Positions 14,630 to 22,331 of a DNA stretch of 64,000 nt are shown piece after piece. The position numbers and the translations under genes are program-made. Each line of letters begins with the position of its first letter. Within the stretch, counting starts at the first letter, position 1. Source of the DNA: Bradyrhizobium sp. 21 (GTDB lineage: Bacteria; Pseudomonadota; Alphaproteobacteria; Rhizobiales; Xanthobacteraceae); the NCBI RefSeq assembly GCF_023073335.1, contig NZ_JADPJG010000029.1, positions 52,866 to 116,865 on the forward strand, given 5' to 3'. The notes under the pieces are model-generated. The model had not been told where the DNA came from, ran no database searches, and saw nothing but the letters and a program-made list of their open reading frames with translations.

Positions 14630-15295
14630 CTATTCCGCAGCCTGTGCATTGATTTCCGCCGACACCTGCCGAATCGCGTTTGCAAGCATGTTCGGATCCT
14701 GCGCGCCGGACACTGCGTATTTCTGCGCGAAGACATAGGTCGGCACGCCGGAGATGCCCTTCTCGGCGGCTTCCTGCGCGTCCGCCGAAACGCGCGCGAC
14801 ATCCTGGTCCGTGGCAAGGCGCTTGCGCACGTCGTCGGCATCCAGGCCGACGTCGGCAGCCGCCTGCACCAGCACGTTCGCGTCGGTGAGATCGCCGCCG
14901 TCACGGAAATACAGCTCCATCAGGCGCTGCTTCATCTCGGGCGCCTTGCCGATCGCCTCGGCCCAGAGGATCAGGCGGTGGCAGTCGGTCGTGTTGGGCT
15001 GACGTGCGACCCGCTCGGGCCGGTAGATCAGGCCCTCCTCGCCCGCGGCCGCAACGACGCGCCCCGCAATGCCCTTGTAGGCCTCGACCGAGCCGAACTT
15101 CTGAGTGAGATAATCCTCGCGGCTGATACCCTCGCGGGGCACCCAGGGATTGAGGAAGAAGGGACGGAAGTTGAGCTTGACCGGAACGTCGGGCACGAGC
15201 GCCAGCGCGCTCTCGATCCGGTGCTTGCCAATATAGCACCAGGGGCACACCACGTCGGAGACGACATCGATCTGGAGCGGTTTCAGGGTGCTCAT
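14630..15295 (-). CDS. DsbA/FrnE-family oxidoreductase
   Basis: The 221-aa thioredoxin-fold protein has the active site CPWCYIG near residue 18 and the helical insert typical of the FrnE branch of the DsbA family. The cis-proline region is GISGVPTYVFAQKYAVSGAQ. There is no signal peptide, so it acts in the cytoplasm, probably as a thiol-disulfide or glutathione-related isomerase. GGAGG precedes the ATG. The start and length match FrnE proteins. Confidence 0.88.
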   Translation of the reverse strand: MSTLKPLQIDVVSDVVCPWCYIGKHRIESALALVPDVPVKLNFRPFFLNPWVPREGISREDYLTQKFGSVEAYKGIAGRVVAAAGEEGLIYRPERVARQPNTTDCHRLILWAEAIGKAPEMKQRLMELYFRDGGDLTDANVLVQAAADVGLDADDVRKRLATDQDVARVSADAQEAAEKGISGVPTYVFAQKYAVSGAQDPNMLANAIRQVSAEINAQAAE

Positions 15296-15374
15296 GAGCG
15301 CCTCCTTCGGGCGATGCGGGTTTGACCCAAGATAAGCCGAACCCGCCCCGAGGCAAGAGCGCCAGATGAGGGCG

Positions 15375-16196
15375 CTAGGTCATGGCTGCGGCCATCTGCC
15401 TGAGCCGTTCGGCCGTGCGCTCGTCGGCGGGAAAGAACGTCTCCAGCGCCAGCTCCGACAGCGTGATGTCGACGGGCGTGCCGAACACCATGGTGGTGGA
15501 GAAGAAACTTAGTATCTCCCCGTCGTGGCGCAGCTTGAAGGGAATCGCGACATTGTCGCTCGACAGTGGCGCCGCGCGCGCCGGGATCGGATAGCTCTTC
15601 AGATCATTGTAGAGCTTGATCAGCTCAGGATCGGCCGTCGCCTCGCATTGCCGGTGCAGCCGCTCCAAAAGATGCCCGCACCATTCCGCGAGATTGACCG
15701 TGCGCGGTGCCAGCGCCTCGGGATGGAAGGCGAGCCGCAGCACGTTCAAGGGCTGGGCCAACAGCCGCTGCGGAACGCCGGCGAGCAGCGGCGCCAGCAT
15801 GCGGTTGGCGGAGACCAGATTCCAGTGCCGGTCATAAGCCAGCGCCGGATTTGGCTCGTGCGCCTTGAGGACGAGGTCGATCGCCTGGCGGGCTGATTTC
15901 AAGGCGGGATCCTCCAGCGCGCGCTGCGGAAAGGCCGGGGCAAAGCCTGCGGCAACCAGCAGCACGTTGCGTTCGCGCAAGGGCACGTCGAGGCGCTCGG
16001 CGAGCCGCAGCACCATGTCGCGCGAGGGTGCGGCCCGGCCGGTCTCGACGAAGCTGAGATGGCGCGCGGAGATCTCGGCCTCGCCTGCGAGATCGAGCTG
16101 GCTCATGCGGCGGCGCTGCCGCCATTCGCGCAAATGGTCGCCGATATGGACCGGCTGGCTGCGTTCGGCCTGTGCCGTGGATGCATGTGCGTTCAT
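15375..16196 (-). CDS. XRE-family regulator with MmyB-like C-terminal domain
   Basis: The 273-aa protein has an N-terminal helix-turn-helix (LREWRQRRRMSQLDLAGEAE then ISARHLSFVETGRAAPSRDM) at about residues 20-75. A ligand-binding region of the MmyB type follows, with NPALAYDRHWNLVSANRMLA as its hallmark. Such proteins usually control an adjacent gene. The small gene at 16298 and the membrane protein at 16567 are divergent from it and are candidate targets; no clear operator is visible. Confidence 0.85.
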   Translation of the reverse strand: MNAHASTAQAERSQPVHIGDHLREWRQRRRMSQLDLAGEAEISARHLSFVETGRAAPSRDMVLRLAERLDVPLRERNVLLVAAGFAPAFPQRALEDPALKSARQAIDLVLKAHEPNPALAYDRHWNLVSANRMLAPLLAGVPQRLLAQPLNVLRLAFHPEALAPRTVNLAEWCGHLLERLHRQCEATADPELIKLYNDLKSYPIPARAAPLSSDNVAIPFKLRHDGEILSFFSTTMVFGTPVDITLSELALETFFPADERTAERLRQMAAAMT

Positions 16197-16297
16197 GGCC
16201 GAAAACCTAGCATGCAGATTTCACCCCTTCCATTACCCGCGAGGTAATCGAATTGGTCCCTGGGTACGCGCATCTTCGTTCGCAACAGGAGACGACC

Positions 16298-16528
16298 ATG
16301 ATCGCGTTGCTGCTCTACCGGACCGTCACAGACCACCTTGTTCCCTGGGCCGTGACGCTCGCGACCCGCATGCTGGCACACAGCCTCAGCATGCCCGAGC
16401 CGCTGGTGCATTCGACCGGTGACTATGTGGTCGCGCAGGTCACAGCCTTCGAGCACGGCGTCGGCAGACGTCTCTGCCCGTTCCGCCTCGCCCGCCTGCT
16501 CCGCGCCTGGTGGCGCGGATTGCAATGA
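16298..16528 (+). CDS. Small hypothetical protein (76 aa)
   Basis: ATG 16298 follows CAGGAGACGACC and gives MIALLLYRTVTDHLVPWAVT. The sequence has a semi-hydrophobic N-terminal helix and a basic C-terminus (RLARLLRAWWRGLQ), which suggests membrane association. It is divergent from the XRE regulator and 38 bp upstream of a membrane-protein gene. No family recognised. Confidence 0.5.
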   Translation: MIALLLYRTVTDHLVPWAVTLATRMLAHSLSMPEPLVHSTGDYVVAQVTAFEHGVGRRLCPFRLARLLRAWWRGLQ

Positions 16529-16566
16529 GTTTTACCTCGCACCCAACCCAATTATGGAGACCCACG

Positions 16567-16965
16567 ATGATCGACGCATCCACCTTCCTCCGCCGCGCGC
16601 TTCTTGCCGACGCCATCTTCAGCGGCATCGCCGCAACAGGCTTCACCCTCGGCGCCGGCGCGTTCGCCACGCTGTTCAACCTGCCCGAAGCACTGCTGCG
16701 CGAGACCGGCCTGTTCCTGATCGCCTACACCGCGCTGGTCGGCTGGCTCGCCTCACGCGCCTCGGTGGCAAAGCCGCTCGTGCTGCTGGTCGTGATCGGC
16801 AACGCGGCCTGGACGGTCGGCAGCATCGCGCTGCTGCTCTCGGGTGCTGTGTCGCCGAACCTTGCCGGCGAGCTCATGGTCGTCGCGCAGGCGATCGCCA
16901 CCGGCATATTTGCCGAGCTGCAATATGTGGGCTTGCGGAGGAGTGGGAGCGTGATGGCGGCGTGA
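16567..16965 (+). CDS. Four-helix membrane protein
   Basis: The 132-aa product starts MIDASTFLRRALLADAIFSG and has four predicted membrane helices (residues about 12-38, 48-65, 72-95 and 100-122). The layout resembles small DoxX- or SPW-like inner-membrane proteins, but I see no diagnostic motif. It probably forms a unit with the small gene just upstream, possibly controlled by the divergent XRE regulator. Confidence 0.7.
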   Translation: MIDASTFLRRALLADAIFSGIAATGFTLGAGAFATLFNLPEALLRETGLFLIAYTALVGWLASRASVAKPLVLLVVIGNAAWTVGSIALLLSGAVSPNLAGELMVVAQAIATGIFAELQYVGLRRSGSVMAA

Positions 16966-16998
16966 TCTTTGGTCGACCCGGTCACCACCAGCAGACGT

Positions 16999-17090
16999 CG
17001 CCCGGTTTAGCCGGGCGAACCAGTATTCAGAGACGGTTGCGATTGAGCCGAGAGGCCGCGGCGTACTGGACGCCCCGCCTGCGGGGGGCG
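16999..17090. repeat. Two-hairpin intergenic repeat, copy 1
   Basis: The element has a hairpin (CGCCCGG/CCGGGCG, 16999-17017), then CCAGTA, about 40 bases, TACTGG, and a second hairpin (CGCCCCGC/GCGGGG, 17071-17090). CCAGTA and TACTGG can pair, giving a Y-shaped structure. The same order recurs at 54331-54430 with different stem sequences. Confidence 0.6.
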
Positions 17091-17102
17091 TAATGGCAAT
17101 GA

Positions 17103-17675
17103 CTACGCCCGTGCGCCGTTCTTCTTGCCAACGGCGTGGCCGTTGAGCTTCTTCTTTTTGGCGGCCTTGTTCTTGGAACTCGTGGTGCCCGCCTTCTTGG
17201 CCTTGCGCTCCGCGCGTGCCTTCACCTTGGCGCGGTCGGCCCTCGCCTCGGCGCGCAGCTTCTTGCGCTTGTTCTCGCAGGAAGGGCACTTGCAGCCGAT
17301 CGGCTTCAGATAGGCTTTGAAATAGTCCGTGCCGTAATCGTAATTGATCTCGTCGCCCGGCTCGATGTTCTTGATGGCGCGGATGAAGACCTTGCGCTCG
17401 CGCGGCCTGACGTCGGATTCGGCGTTCGGGCGGCAGGAATGGTTGATATAGCGCGCGAGGTTCTTGCGCACCGAGCCGTCGATGGTCCAGCGGCCGTTGA
17501 GCTCGAACAGGTACTTGTTCTCGATGTCGTCGTGCTCGGGAATCCGGGAGTCCAGGATCGGTCCGTAATAACGGATGATCCGGGTGCCCTTCTTGATCGG
17601 CTTGGTGGCGAAGAGACCGAGTCCGGTCTTGGAGCGGCCGACGCGATAGTGTTTGTTTGAGGCTATGGTTGGCAT
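17103..17675 (-). CDS. SET-domain protein-lysine methyltransferase
   Basis: The 190-aa protein has a compact SET domain, residues about 10-125. It starts with GRSKTGLGLFATKPIKKGTR, and has the cofactor and active-site motifs ARYINHSCRPNAES and GDEINYDYGTDY. A post-SET motif (CKCPSCENKRKK) with three cysteines follows for zinc. The last 60 residues are a Lys/Ala-rich tail of the histone type (KAAKKKKLNGHAVGKKNG). Bacterial SET proteins of this size methylate lysines on DNA-binding or ribosomal proteins. The natural substrate is unknown; the Lys-rich gene at 18440-19072 and its own tail are candidates. Confidence 0.88.
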   Translation of the reverse strand: MPTIASNKHYRVGRSKTGLGLFATKPIKKGTRIIRYYGPILDSRIPEHDDIENKYLFELNGRWTIDGSVRKNLARYINHSCRPNAESDVRPRERKVFIRAIKNIEPGDEINYDYGTDYFKAYLKPIGCKCPSCENKRKKLRAEARADRAKVKARAERKAKKAGTTSSKNKAAKKKKLNGHAVGKKNGARA

Positions 17676-17837
17676 GATCGAGAGAAATGAGGACGCGAAC
17701 GAGGCTGGATGAGCCCAAGCGAGGCCGTTCTTCTAGAACGATTCCGCGCCGCTGTCAGGTGTCTGTCGAGCCTGTTTGAACCTTGCCCACAATGAAGACG
17801 TCTGATGAAGCGAGTTCCCGGACATCAAGGTGTCGTC

Positions 17838-18443
17838 ATGAGGCATATTGCGCTTATTTGCCTGGCCATGCTGCTGACCTGCATGAATGCAGGTCTTGCC
17901 GACGCCCAATCGCTGGGCAGCACCTACACCTCGACCGCGCCGAAGGATTGCCGCCAGGTCGGCAGGCCCAGCGAGCTCGACGGCAGCACCACGCGGGTCT
18001 GCAAGGGCAGGGATGGTCTCGTGGTCCTGATTGCCGAGGACGATCTTCGCGAGATCGTCTCGGTCGGCCGCAATCGCAAGGAAGCCGCCGAGGAACCGGC
18101 GGCAAAAGTCTGGTTCGCTCCGTTCAACTCGTCCGAGACCACCGTGGAATGGCGGACAGCGGCCACAAAGCCGTTTGCGATGATCCAGCGCTGGCACATC
18201 GCCGATGGCACCGATCCCGACAAGCAGGGGCGGCCGAGCACCAAGGCCATGCTCGTCGTGACCCGGCTGCCGCCGGGACCGGTCTGCCACGTCGCCTATG
18301 TCGACGCGATCGCCAATTCGAACAGCAATGAGCTCGCACGCAAGGCGGCGGACGAGTTTGCCCGCAGCTTCGCCTGCGGCAAGGACGAGGTGAAGATCAT
18401 CGGCTCGCGCGGTCGTGCCGTCGAGCTTGCGACGGTGCGCTAG
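17838..18443 (+). CDS. Secreted hypothetical protein
   Basis: The 201-aa product has a signal peptide (MRHIALICLAMLLTCMNAGL, cleaved after ADA). Its mature domain contains DCRQVGRPSELDGSTTRVCK near the N-terminus and CHVAYVDAIANSNSNELARK near the end, with four cysteines that may form two disulfides. ATG 17838 gives a normal signal peptide and follows AAGGTG; an upstream ATG at 17805 is less likely. The stop codon overlaps that of the convergent DUF6321 gene. Periplasmic; function unknown. Confidence 0.7.
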   Translation: MRHIALICLAMLLTCMNAGLADAQSLGSTYTSTAPKDCRQVGRPSELDGSTTRVCKGRDGLVVLIAEDDLREIVSVGRNRKEAAEEPAAKVWFAPFNSSETTVEWRTAATKPFAMIQRWHIADGTDPDKQGRPSTKAMLVVTRLPPGPVCHVAYVDAIANSNSNELARKAADEFARSFACGKDEVKIIGSRGRAVELATVR

Positions 18444-19072
18444 GCTTTCGTCTTTACACCCGTCTTTACGCGGTGATAGCGCGCCAGCAGGCGCTCACCC
18501 TTCGCAGCGATGCGCCGCGCCGCCGCCACCGTTTTCGGAACCGGCTCGCCCCAGGCATGCGCCGACAACGCGTGCCGGGTCGGCCGGCCGTGGGCATCGA
18601 GGAGGGCCGGCAGCTTGGCGCGTCCATAGAATCGCACGGCCCAGCTTCCCTTGCGCCGCATGTCCTGCGGTGTCATCTCGGACGCCGTCTTGGTGACGCC
18701 CGGCCGCAGATGTGCGCCTTGCTTGCGCGCGAACGCCTTGCGGCCCGCCGCGGTCAAGCCGCCCCGCGGATCCTTTTCACGCGCGGATGCGCGGCGCTTG
18801 CGCGACGTCTTTGCAGACTTCTTCTTTGCAGCCTTTTTTGTACCCTTACGCTTGGGCGCCTTCTTCACGGATTTTTTCTTCGAAGCTTTCGCCTTGGATG
18901 TTTTCTTCGCTGCCATGCGCATGTTGTCCACGAGGTTGGGATAGCGGCGGCCGGCACGGCGGGCACGCGCCTTGGCCGACGATTTCTGCGCAGGCGTGAG
19001 ATGCTTGGACGCTTTGCCGGCGCGCTTGCGCGGGTTTGATCGTGCCCAGGGGGCGCGGGGTGATCTTGCCAT
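18440..19072 (-). CDS. Lysine-rich histone-H1-like protein with DUF6321 domain
   Basis: The first half of this 210-aa protein is a Lys/Ala/Arg-rich, H1-like tail (for example KTSKAKASKKKSVKKAPKRK). The second half is a conserved domain beginning DPRGGLTAAGRKAFARKQGA. It continues with EMTPQDMRRKGSWAVRFYGR and HAWGEPVPKTVAAARRIAAK, which I recognise as DUF6321. The basic tail should bind DNA or RNA, and nucleoid association is inferred. It lies about 0.8 kb from a SET-domain methyltransferase on the same strand, which makes it a plausible methylation substrate. Confidence 0.75.
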   Translation of the reverse strand: MARSPRAPWARSNPRKRAGKASKHLTPAQKSSAKARARRAGRRYPNLVDNMRMAAKKTSKAKASKKKSVKKAPKRKGTKKAAKKKSAKTSRKRRASAREKDPRGGLTAAGRKAFARKQGAHLRPGVTKTASEMTPQDMRRKGSWAVRFYGRAKLPALLDAHGRPTRHALSAHAWGEPVPKTVAAARRIAAKGERLLARYHRVKTGVKTKA

Positions 19073-19120
19073 GCGGCGTCAACGCCTGACGATGGCAAGG
19101 GTTGCCTTAGTGCCTATCGA

Positions 19121-19858
19121 TCAGGAACCCGGCGGCTTCCCCGTCACGGGCGCTGTCAGCATGGCCTCGAGCAGGCGTTCTGCCGTCATGCCCTCGGGCA
19201 GACGCCCCAAAATATCCTCGAGCCGCCCGTCGAGCAGCAGCATGGTGAAACCGTGCACCATCGACCAGGCGCGCGCGATGGCCGCGCCCTGGTTCAGCGT
19301 CAGCGCGTCGCCGCTGATCTGCTCCTGCCGCATCATGCCGACGGCATTGGCGAGCCCGGCGAAGGAAGCCTCGGCTGCCTCGTGCAGCGACGGCCTGGTA
19401 TGATCGAGGCGCTCGCTGCGGAACATGATGCCGTACATGCCGGGATGCGCCTGCGCATAGGCGACATAGGCCTTCGGCCGCGCCAGAGCGCGCGCGAGCG
19501 GTGTCGTTGCGGCGTCGCCGGACGACGCCATCGCCGCATTGAACTGACGGAAGCCGACCGCCGCGAGCTCGCTGAGAAGCCCGGTGAGGTCGCCGAAATG
19601 ATGGGTGGGCGCGGCATGCGAGACGCCCGCCTCGCGCGCCACCGCGCGCAATGTCAGGCCGGAAAGGCCATCGCGCTCCAGCACCCGTTCGGCGGCCTGG
19701 AGCAGCGCCTCGCGCAGCGCGCCGTGGTGATAAGGCGCCTCGGTCTTCGCGGCCGCCAGACGCCGCGCGGAACGCGGCGGCGTGCCCGCTGCCGACGACG
19801 TCTTTCGCGGAGTGCGCGCGCGCCGCGGGGAGTAGGTCCTGGTTTCGCTCTTGCCCAT
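19121..19858 (-). CDS. TetR-family repressor of the carotenoid oxygenase locus
   Basis: The 245-aa regulator has a Lys/Arg/Pro-rich N-terminal extension and a TetR helix-turn-helix at about residues 55-100 (DGLSGLTLRAVAREAGVSHA then APTHHFGDLTGLLSEL). A ligand domain ends with AWSMVHGFTMLLLDGRLEDI. It is divergent from the carotenoid oxygenase at 19965. A GTAAAGAT half-site overlaps its likely promoter (TTTACA and TTATAG on the minus strand, 16-base spacer), so it is probably autoregulated. That promoter would start the transcript almost at the ATG, giving a leaderless message. Confidence 0.85.
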   Translation of the reverse strand: MGKSETRTYSPRRARTPRKTSSAAGTPPRSARRLAAAKTEAPYHHGALREALLQAAERVLERDGLSGLTLRAVAREAGVSHAAPTHHFGDLTGLLSELAAVGFRQFNAAMASSGDAATTPLARALARPKAYVAYAQAHPGMYGIMFRSERLDHTRPSLHEAAEASFAGLANAVGMMRQEQISGDALTLNQGAAIARAWSMVHGFTMLLLDGRLEDILGRLPEGMTAERLLEAMLTAPVTGKPPGS

Positions 19859-19880
19859 GGTCAAGCTATAAGGCGCAATA

Positions 19881-19907
19881 TTGACAGTGTAAAGATTTCG
19901 CTTGACC
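19881..19907 (+). promoter_or_regulatory. Operator half-site and -35 region of the carotenoid oxygenase promoter
   Basis: TTGACAGTGTAAAGATTTCG contains the arm GTAAAGAT at 19889-19896, followed 13 bases on by a TTGACC -35 element at 19902-19907. The same arrangement with the same spacing recurs at 21657-21681. The half-site also overlaps the likely tetR promoter on the other strand. Confidence 0.6.
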
Positions 19908-19924
19908 GCCAAGACGATCGGCGC

Positions 19925-19949
19925 TATCTGATCTTTACGATGTAAAGAT
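19925..19949 (+). promoter_or_regulatory. -10 element and palindromic TetR-type operator 1
   Basis: TATCTG at 19925-19930 lies 17 bases after the TTGACC -35 box. Directly next is ATCTTTACGATGTAAAGAT (19931-19949), perfect 8-base arms around a 3-base centre, sitting on the expected transcription start. A repressor bound here would block initiation. The 19-bp operator recurs at 21704-21722 with only the centre changed. Binding by the adjacent TetR protein is inferred. Confidence 0.75.
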
Positions 19950-19964
19950 AAGGAGGGATACGCC

Positions 19965-21362
19965 GTGCAGCAGGACGCCATCGCCGAGCGCCGCAACAAC
20001 GTCGCGCCGATCCCATTCGAGGCCGACGCGCCCTTTCTCAAGATCGTCGGTGAATTGCCGCGCGAGCTGAACGGCACGCTCTACCGCAACGGGCCCAATC
20101 CGCAGTTCGATTCTCCCGGCGCGCACTGGTTCGTCGGCGACGGCATGCTGCACGCCTTTCACCTCGAGAACGGCCGCGCCGGCTACCGCAACCGCTGGAT
20201 CCGTACGCCGAAATGGCTGGCCGAGCACGAGGCCGGCCGCGCGCTGTTCGGCGGCTTCGGCCGCAAGCTGCCGGATGCCCCACAAAACCTCAGCGACGGC
20301 GGCGTCGCGAACACCAACATCATCTTTCATGCCGGCAAGCTGCTGGCGCTGGAAGAATTGCATCCGCCGACCGAGATCGAGCCGGGCACGCTCGCAACGC
20401 GCGGCTATCACAATTATCAGGGCCGCATCGCCGGCAGCTTCACGGCGCATCCGAAGATCGACCCCGTCACCGGCGAGCTGGTGTTCTTCGGTTACAATGC
20501 CGCCGGTCCGCTGACGTCCGCCCTCTCCTATGGCGCGATCGACGCGTCCGGCAAGGCGACGCGGTTCGAACGGTTCGAGGCGCCCTATGCCAGCATGGTG
20601 CACGACTTCATCGTCACCGAGAACCACGTGCTGTTTCCGATCCTGCCCATCACCGGCAGCATGGACCGCGCGATGAAGGGGAAACCGCCTTACGCATGGG
20701 AACCGGAGAAAGGCGCTTATGTCGGCGTGATGAGGCGCAACGGATCCGGCAAGGACATCGTCTGGTTCCGCGCCGAGACCTGTTATGTCTTCCACGTCAT
20801 GAATGCCTGGGAAGACGGCGACCGCATTGTCGCCGACGTCATGCAGTTCGAGGAAGCACCGCTGTTCACGCATCCCGACGGCACACCGACCAATCCCAAC
20901 AAATCGTTTGCGCGTCATTGCCGCTGGACCTTCGATCTCTCGGGGAATACCGACAGTTTTCAGCAGACCTATCTCGACGATCTGACCGGCGAATTTCCCC
21001 GCATCGACGATCGCCGCGCCGGATTAAAGAGCCGTCACGGCTGGTACGCCTGCGCCAATCCGAAGCTGCCGATGTTCGGTGCGCTGTCCGGCATCGTCCA
21101 TGTCGACGGGAATGGAAAGCGCCTCGGCCATTATCTGCTGCCGGCCGGCGACACCACTTCCGAACCGGTGTTCGTCGAGCGGTCGAAAGATGCGGCGGAA
21201 GGTGATGGCTGGCTGCTGGCGGTGGTCTGGCGCGCGCGGGAGAACCGCAGCGACCTCGCCGTGTTCAACGCCGGAGATGTCGAGGCCGGCCCCGTTGCGC
21301 TGGTGCAGCTCGGTCACCGCGTGCCCGACGGCTTTCACGGCAATTGGGTAGGAACGCAGTAA
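19965..21362 (+). CDS. Carotenoid oxygenase (RPE65/lignostilbene dioxygenase family)
   Basis: This 465-aa protein belongs to the non-heme iron dioxygenases that cleave a conjugated double bond in carotenoids, apocarotenoids or stilbenes. Family landmarks are NGPNPQFDSPGAHWFVGDGM with DGMLHAF, FTAHPKIDPVTGELVFFGYN, and the histidines in TAHPK, MVHDFIVTENHVLFP and CYVFHVMNAWE. HGNW at the extreme C-terminus supplies the fourth iron ligand. The start is a GTG at 19965 behind AAGGAGGG. It is controlled by a promoter carrying a TetR-type operator. The substrate cannot be read from sequence. Confidence 0.9.
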   Translation: MQQDAIAERRNNVAPIPFEADAPFLKIVGELPRELNGTLYRNGPNPQFDSPGAHWFVGDGMLHAFHLENGRAGYRNRWIRTPKWLAEHEAGRALFGGFGRKLPDAPQNLSDGGVANTNIIFHAGKLLALEELHPPTEIEPGTLATRGYHNYQGRIAGSFTAHPKIDPVTGELVFFGYNAAGPLTSALSYGAIDASGKATRFERFEAPYASMVHDFIVTENHVLFPILPITGSMDRAMKGKPPYAWEPEKGAYVGVMRRNGSGKDIVWFRAETCYVFHVMNAWEDGDRIVADVMQFEEAPLFTHPDGTPTNPNKSFARHCRWTFDLSGNTDSFQQTYLDDLTGEFPRIDDRRAGLKSRHGWYACANPKLPMFGALSGIVHVDGNGKRLGHYLLPAGDTTSEPVFVERSKDAAEGDGWLLAVVWRARENRSDLAVFNAGDVEAGPVALVQLGHRVPDGFHGNWVGTQ

Positions 21363-21402
21363 CTCTTCCTCGACATCGCGGATGTCACCCAAGGGGTCTC
21401 TC

Positions 21403-21666
21403 ATGCATATGCCCTCGATCACCGCGGACGGCCTCGCCGTCTTCGTCCTGATCTGCGCCGCGATCGCGCTCCAGACGATCCGGTTGCGGCGCAGCAGCCA
21501 GGCCATCTTCAACGGCGGCGTGTTGCTGGCCCTCAGCCTCTCGATCGCCTGCGCACTACCAGCGTTGTCCCGCCTGCCCTGGGCGGAACTCATGGACGAA
21601 GGATTCAGCCAAGTCATTGCAGTAATACAATTTTTAGAGACGACCTATGTCATTTTGACACTGTAA
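21403..21666 (+). CDS. Small two-helix membrane protein
   Basis: The 87-aa product starts MHMPSITADGLAVFVLICAA behind AAGGGG and has two hydrophobic helices (residues about 10-25 and 42-60). It follows the carotenoid oxygenase by 40 bp and is likely co-transcribed with it. Its final codons run into the second promoter region; the TAA stop lies inside the GTAAAGAT half-site. No family recognised. Confidence 0.6.
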   Translation: MHMPSITADGLAVFVLICAAIALQTIRLRRSSQAIFNGGVLLALSLSIACALPALSRLPWAELMDEGFSQVIAVIQFLETTYVILTL

Positions 21667-21681
21667 AGATTTCAGTTGACC
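21657..21681 (+). promoter_or_regulatory. Second operator half-site and -35 region
   Basis: TGACACTGTAAAGATTTCAG carries GTAAAGAT at 21663-21670, followed 13 bases on by TTGACC at 21676-21681. It matches the upstream part of the first promoter at 19881-19907 almost base for base, indicating a duplicated promoter module. Confidence 0.6.
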
Positions 21682-21698
21682 AAGCGATGTCTCCGCAC

Positions 21699-21725
21699 TA
21701 CTAATCTTTACATCGTAAAGATTAG
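21699..21725 (+). promoter_or_regulatory. -10 element and palindromic TetR-type operator 2
   Basis: TACTAA at 21699-21704 lies 17 bases after TTGACC and runs into ATCTTTACATCGTAAAGAT (21704-21722). Counting flanks, the palindrome has 11-base perfect arms over 21701-21725. It lies about 20 bp upstream of the membrane-protein gene at 21744. It is the stronger of the two operators. Confidence 0.78.
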
Positions 21726-21743
21726 GCCATACCGAGGCTGCCC

Positions 21744-22319
21744 ATGACGATATTCCTCATCCTTGCCCCCTACGGCGCTTACACCATCCTGATGCTGGTG
21801 ACGTCGACGGCGATCAGCGTGTTCGCGGCATCGGCAATCTGCCTCACCACCGTCGCGATCGATGTGGTGTGTGGCCGCTCCGTGAAGACCCTGGCTGTGG
21901 GCTCGGCGATGCTGTTCGCCGCAATCGGCCTCTATCTCGCGCTGGTCGACGCGGCGCTCGGCACGCTCGGTGTCAAGTTGTCCGTCGACATCGGCATCTT
22001 CGTCATCTCGCTCGGCTCGATTTTGGTCCGCCGTCCCTTCACGCTGCAATACGCGCTTGAATCGGTGCCCGCCGAGACCGCGGCGATGCCGGGCTTTCTC
22101 TATGCCAACTACGTCATCACCGGCGCATGGACCGTGGCCGCGCTGTTGATGGCGGCCGCCAATCTCGTGCTGCTCTATGTCCCCGGCCTGCCGCTCTGGT
22201 CGAGCCTTGCGGTCGCCTTTGCCGCGCGCAACAGCGCGATCTACTTCACGAAGTGGTATCCGGAATATCGCCAGATCAAGTACGGTACGCCGGCTGGCGC
22301 AGTGCCCACCCCTCGCTGA
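21744..22319 (+). CDS. Multi-pass membrane protein of the TetR regulon
   Basis: The 191-aa product starts MTIFLILAPYGAYTILMLVT and has five to six membrane helices. The last part has ARNSAIYFTKWYPEYRQIKY, a polar segment that may be functional. It starts 19 bp after operator 2 and is 12 bp ahead of the YciB-like gene, so the two form one operon. No family recognised with confidence; it has some likeness to YciB/septation-type proteins in helix pattern. Confidence 0.7.
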   Translation: MTIFLILAPYGAYTILMLVTSTAISVFAASAICLTTVAIDVVCGRSVKTLAVGSAMLFAAIGLYLALVDAALGTLGVKLSVDIGIFVISLGSILVRRPFTLQYALESVPAETAAMPGFLYANYVITGAWTVAALLMAAANLVLLYVPGLPLWSSLAVAFAARNSAIYFTKWYPEYRQIKYGTPAGAVPTPR

Positions 22320-22331
22320 ACAGGATCGACG

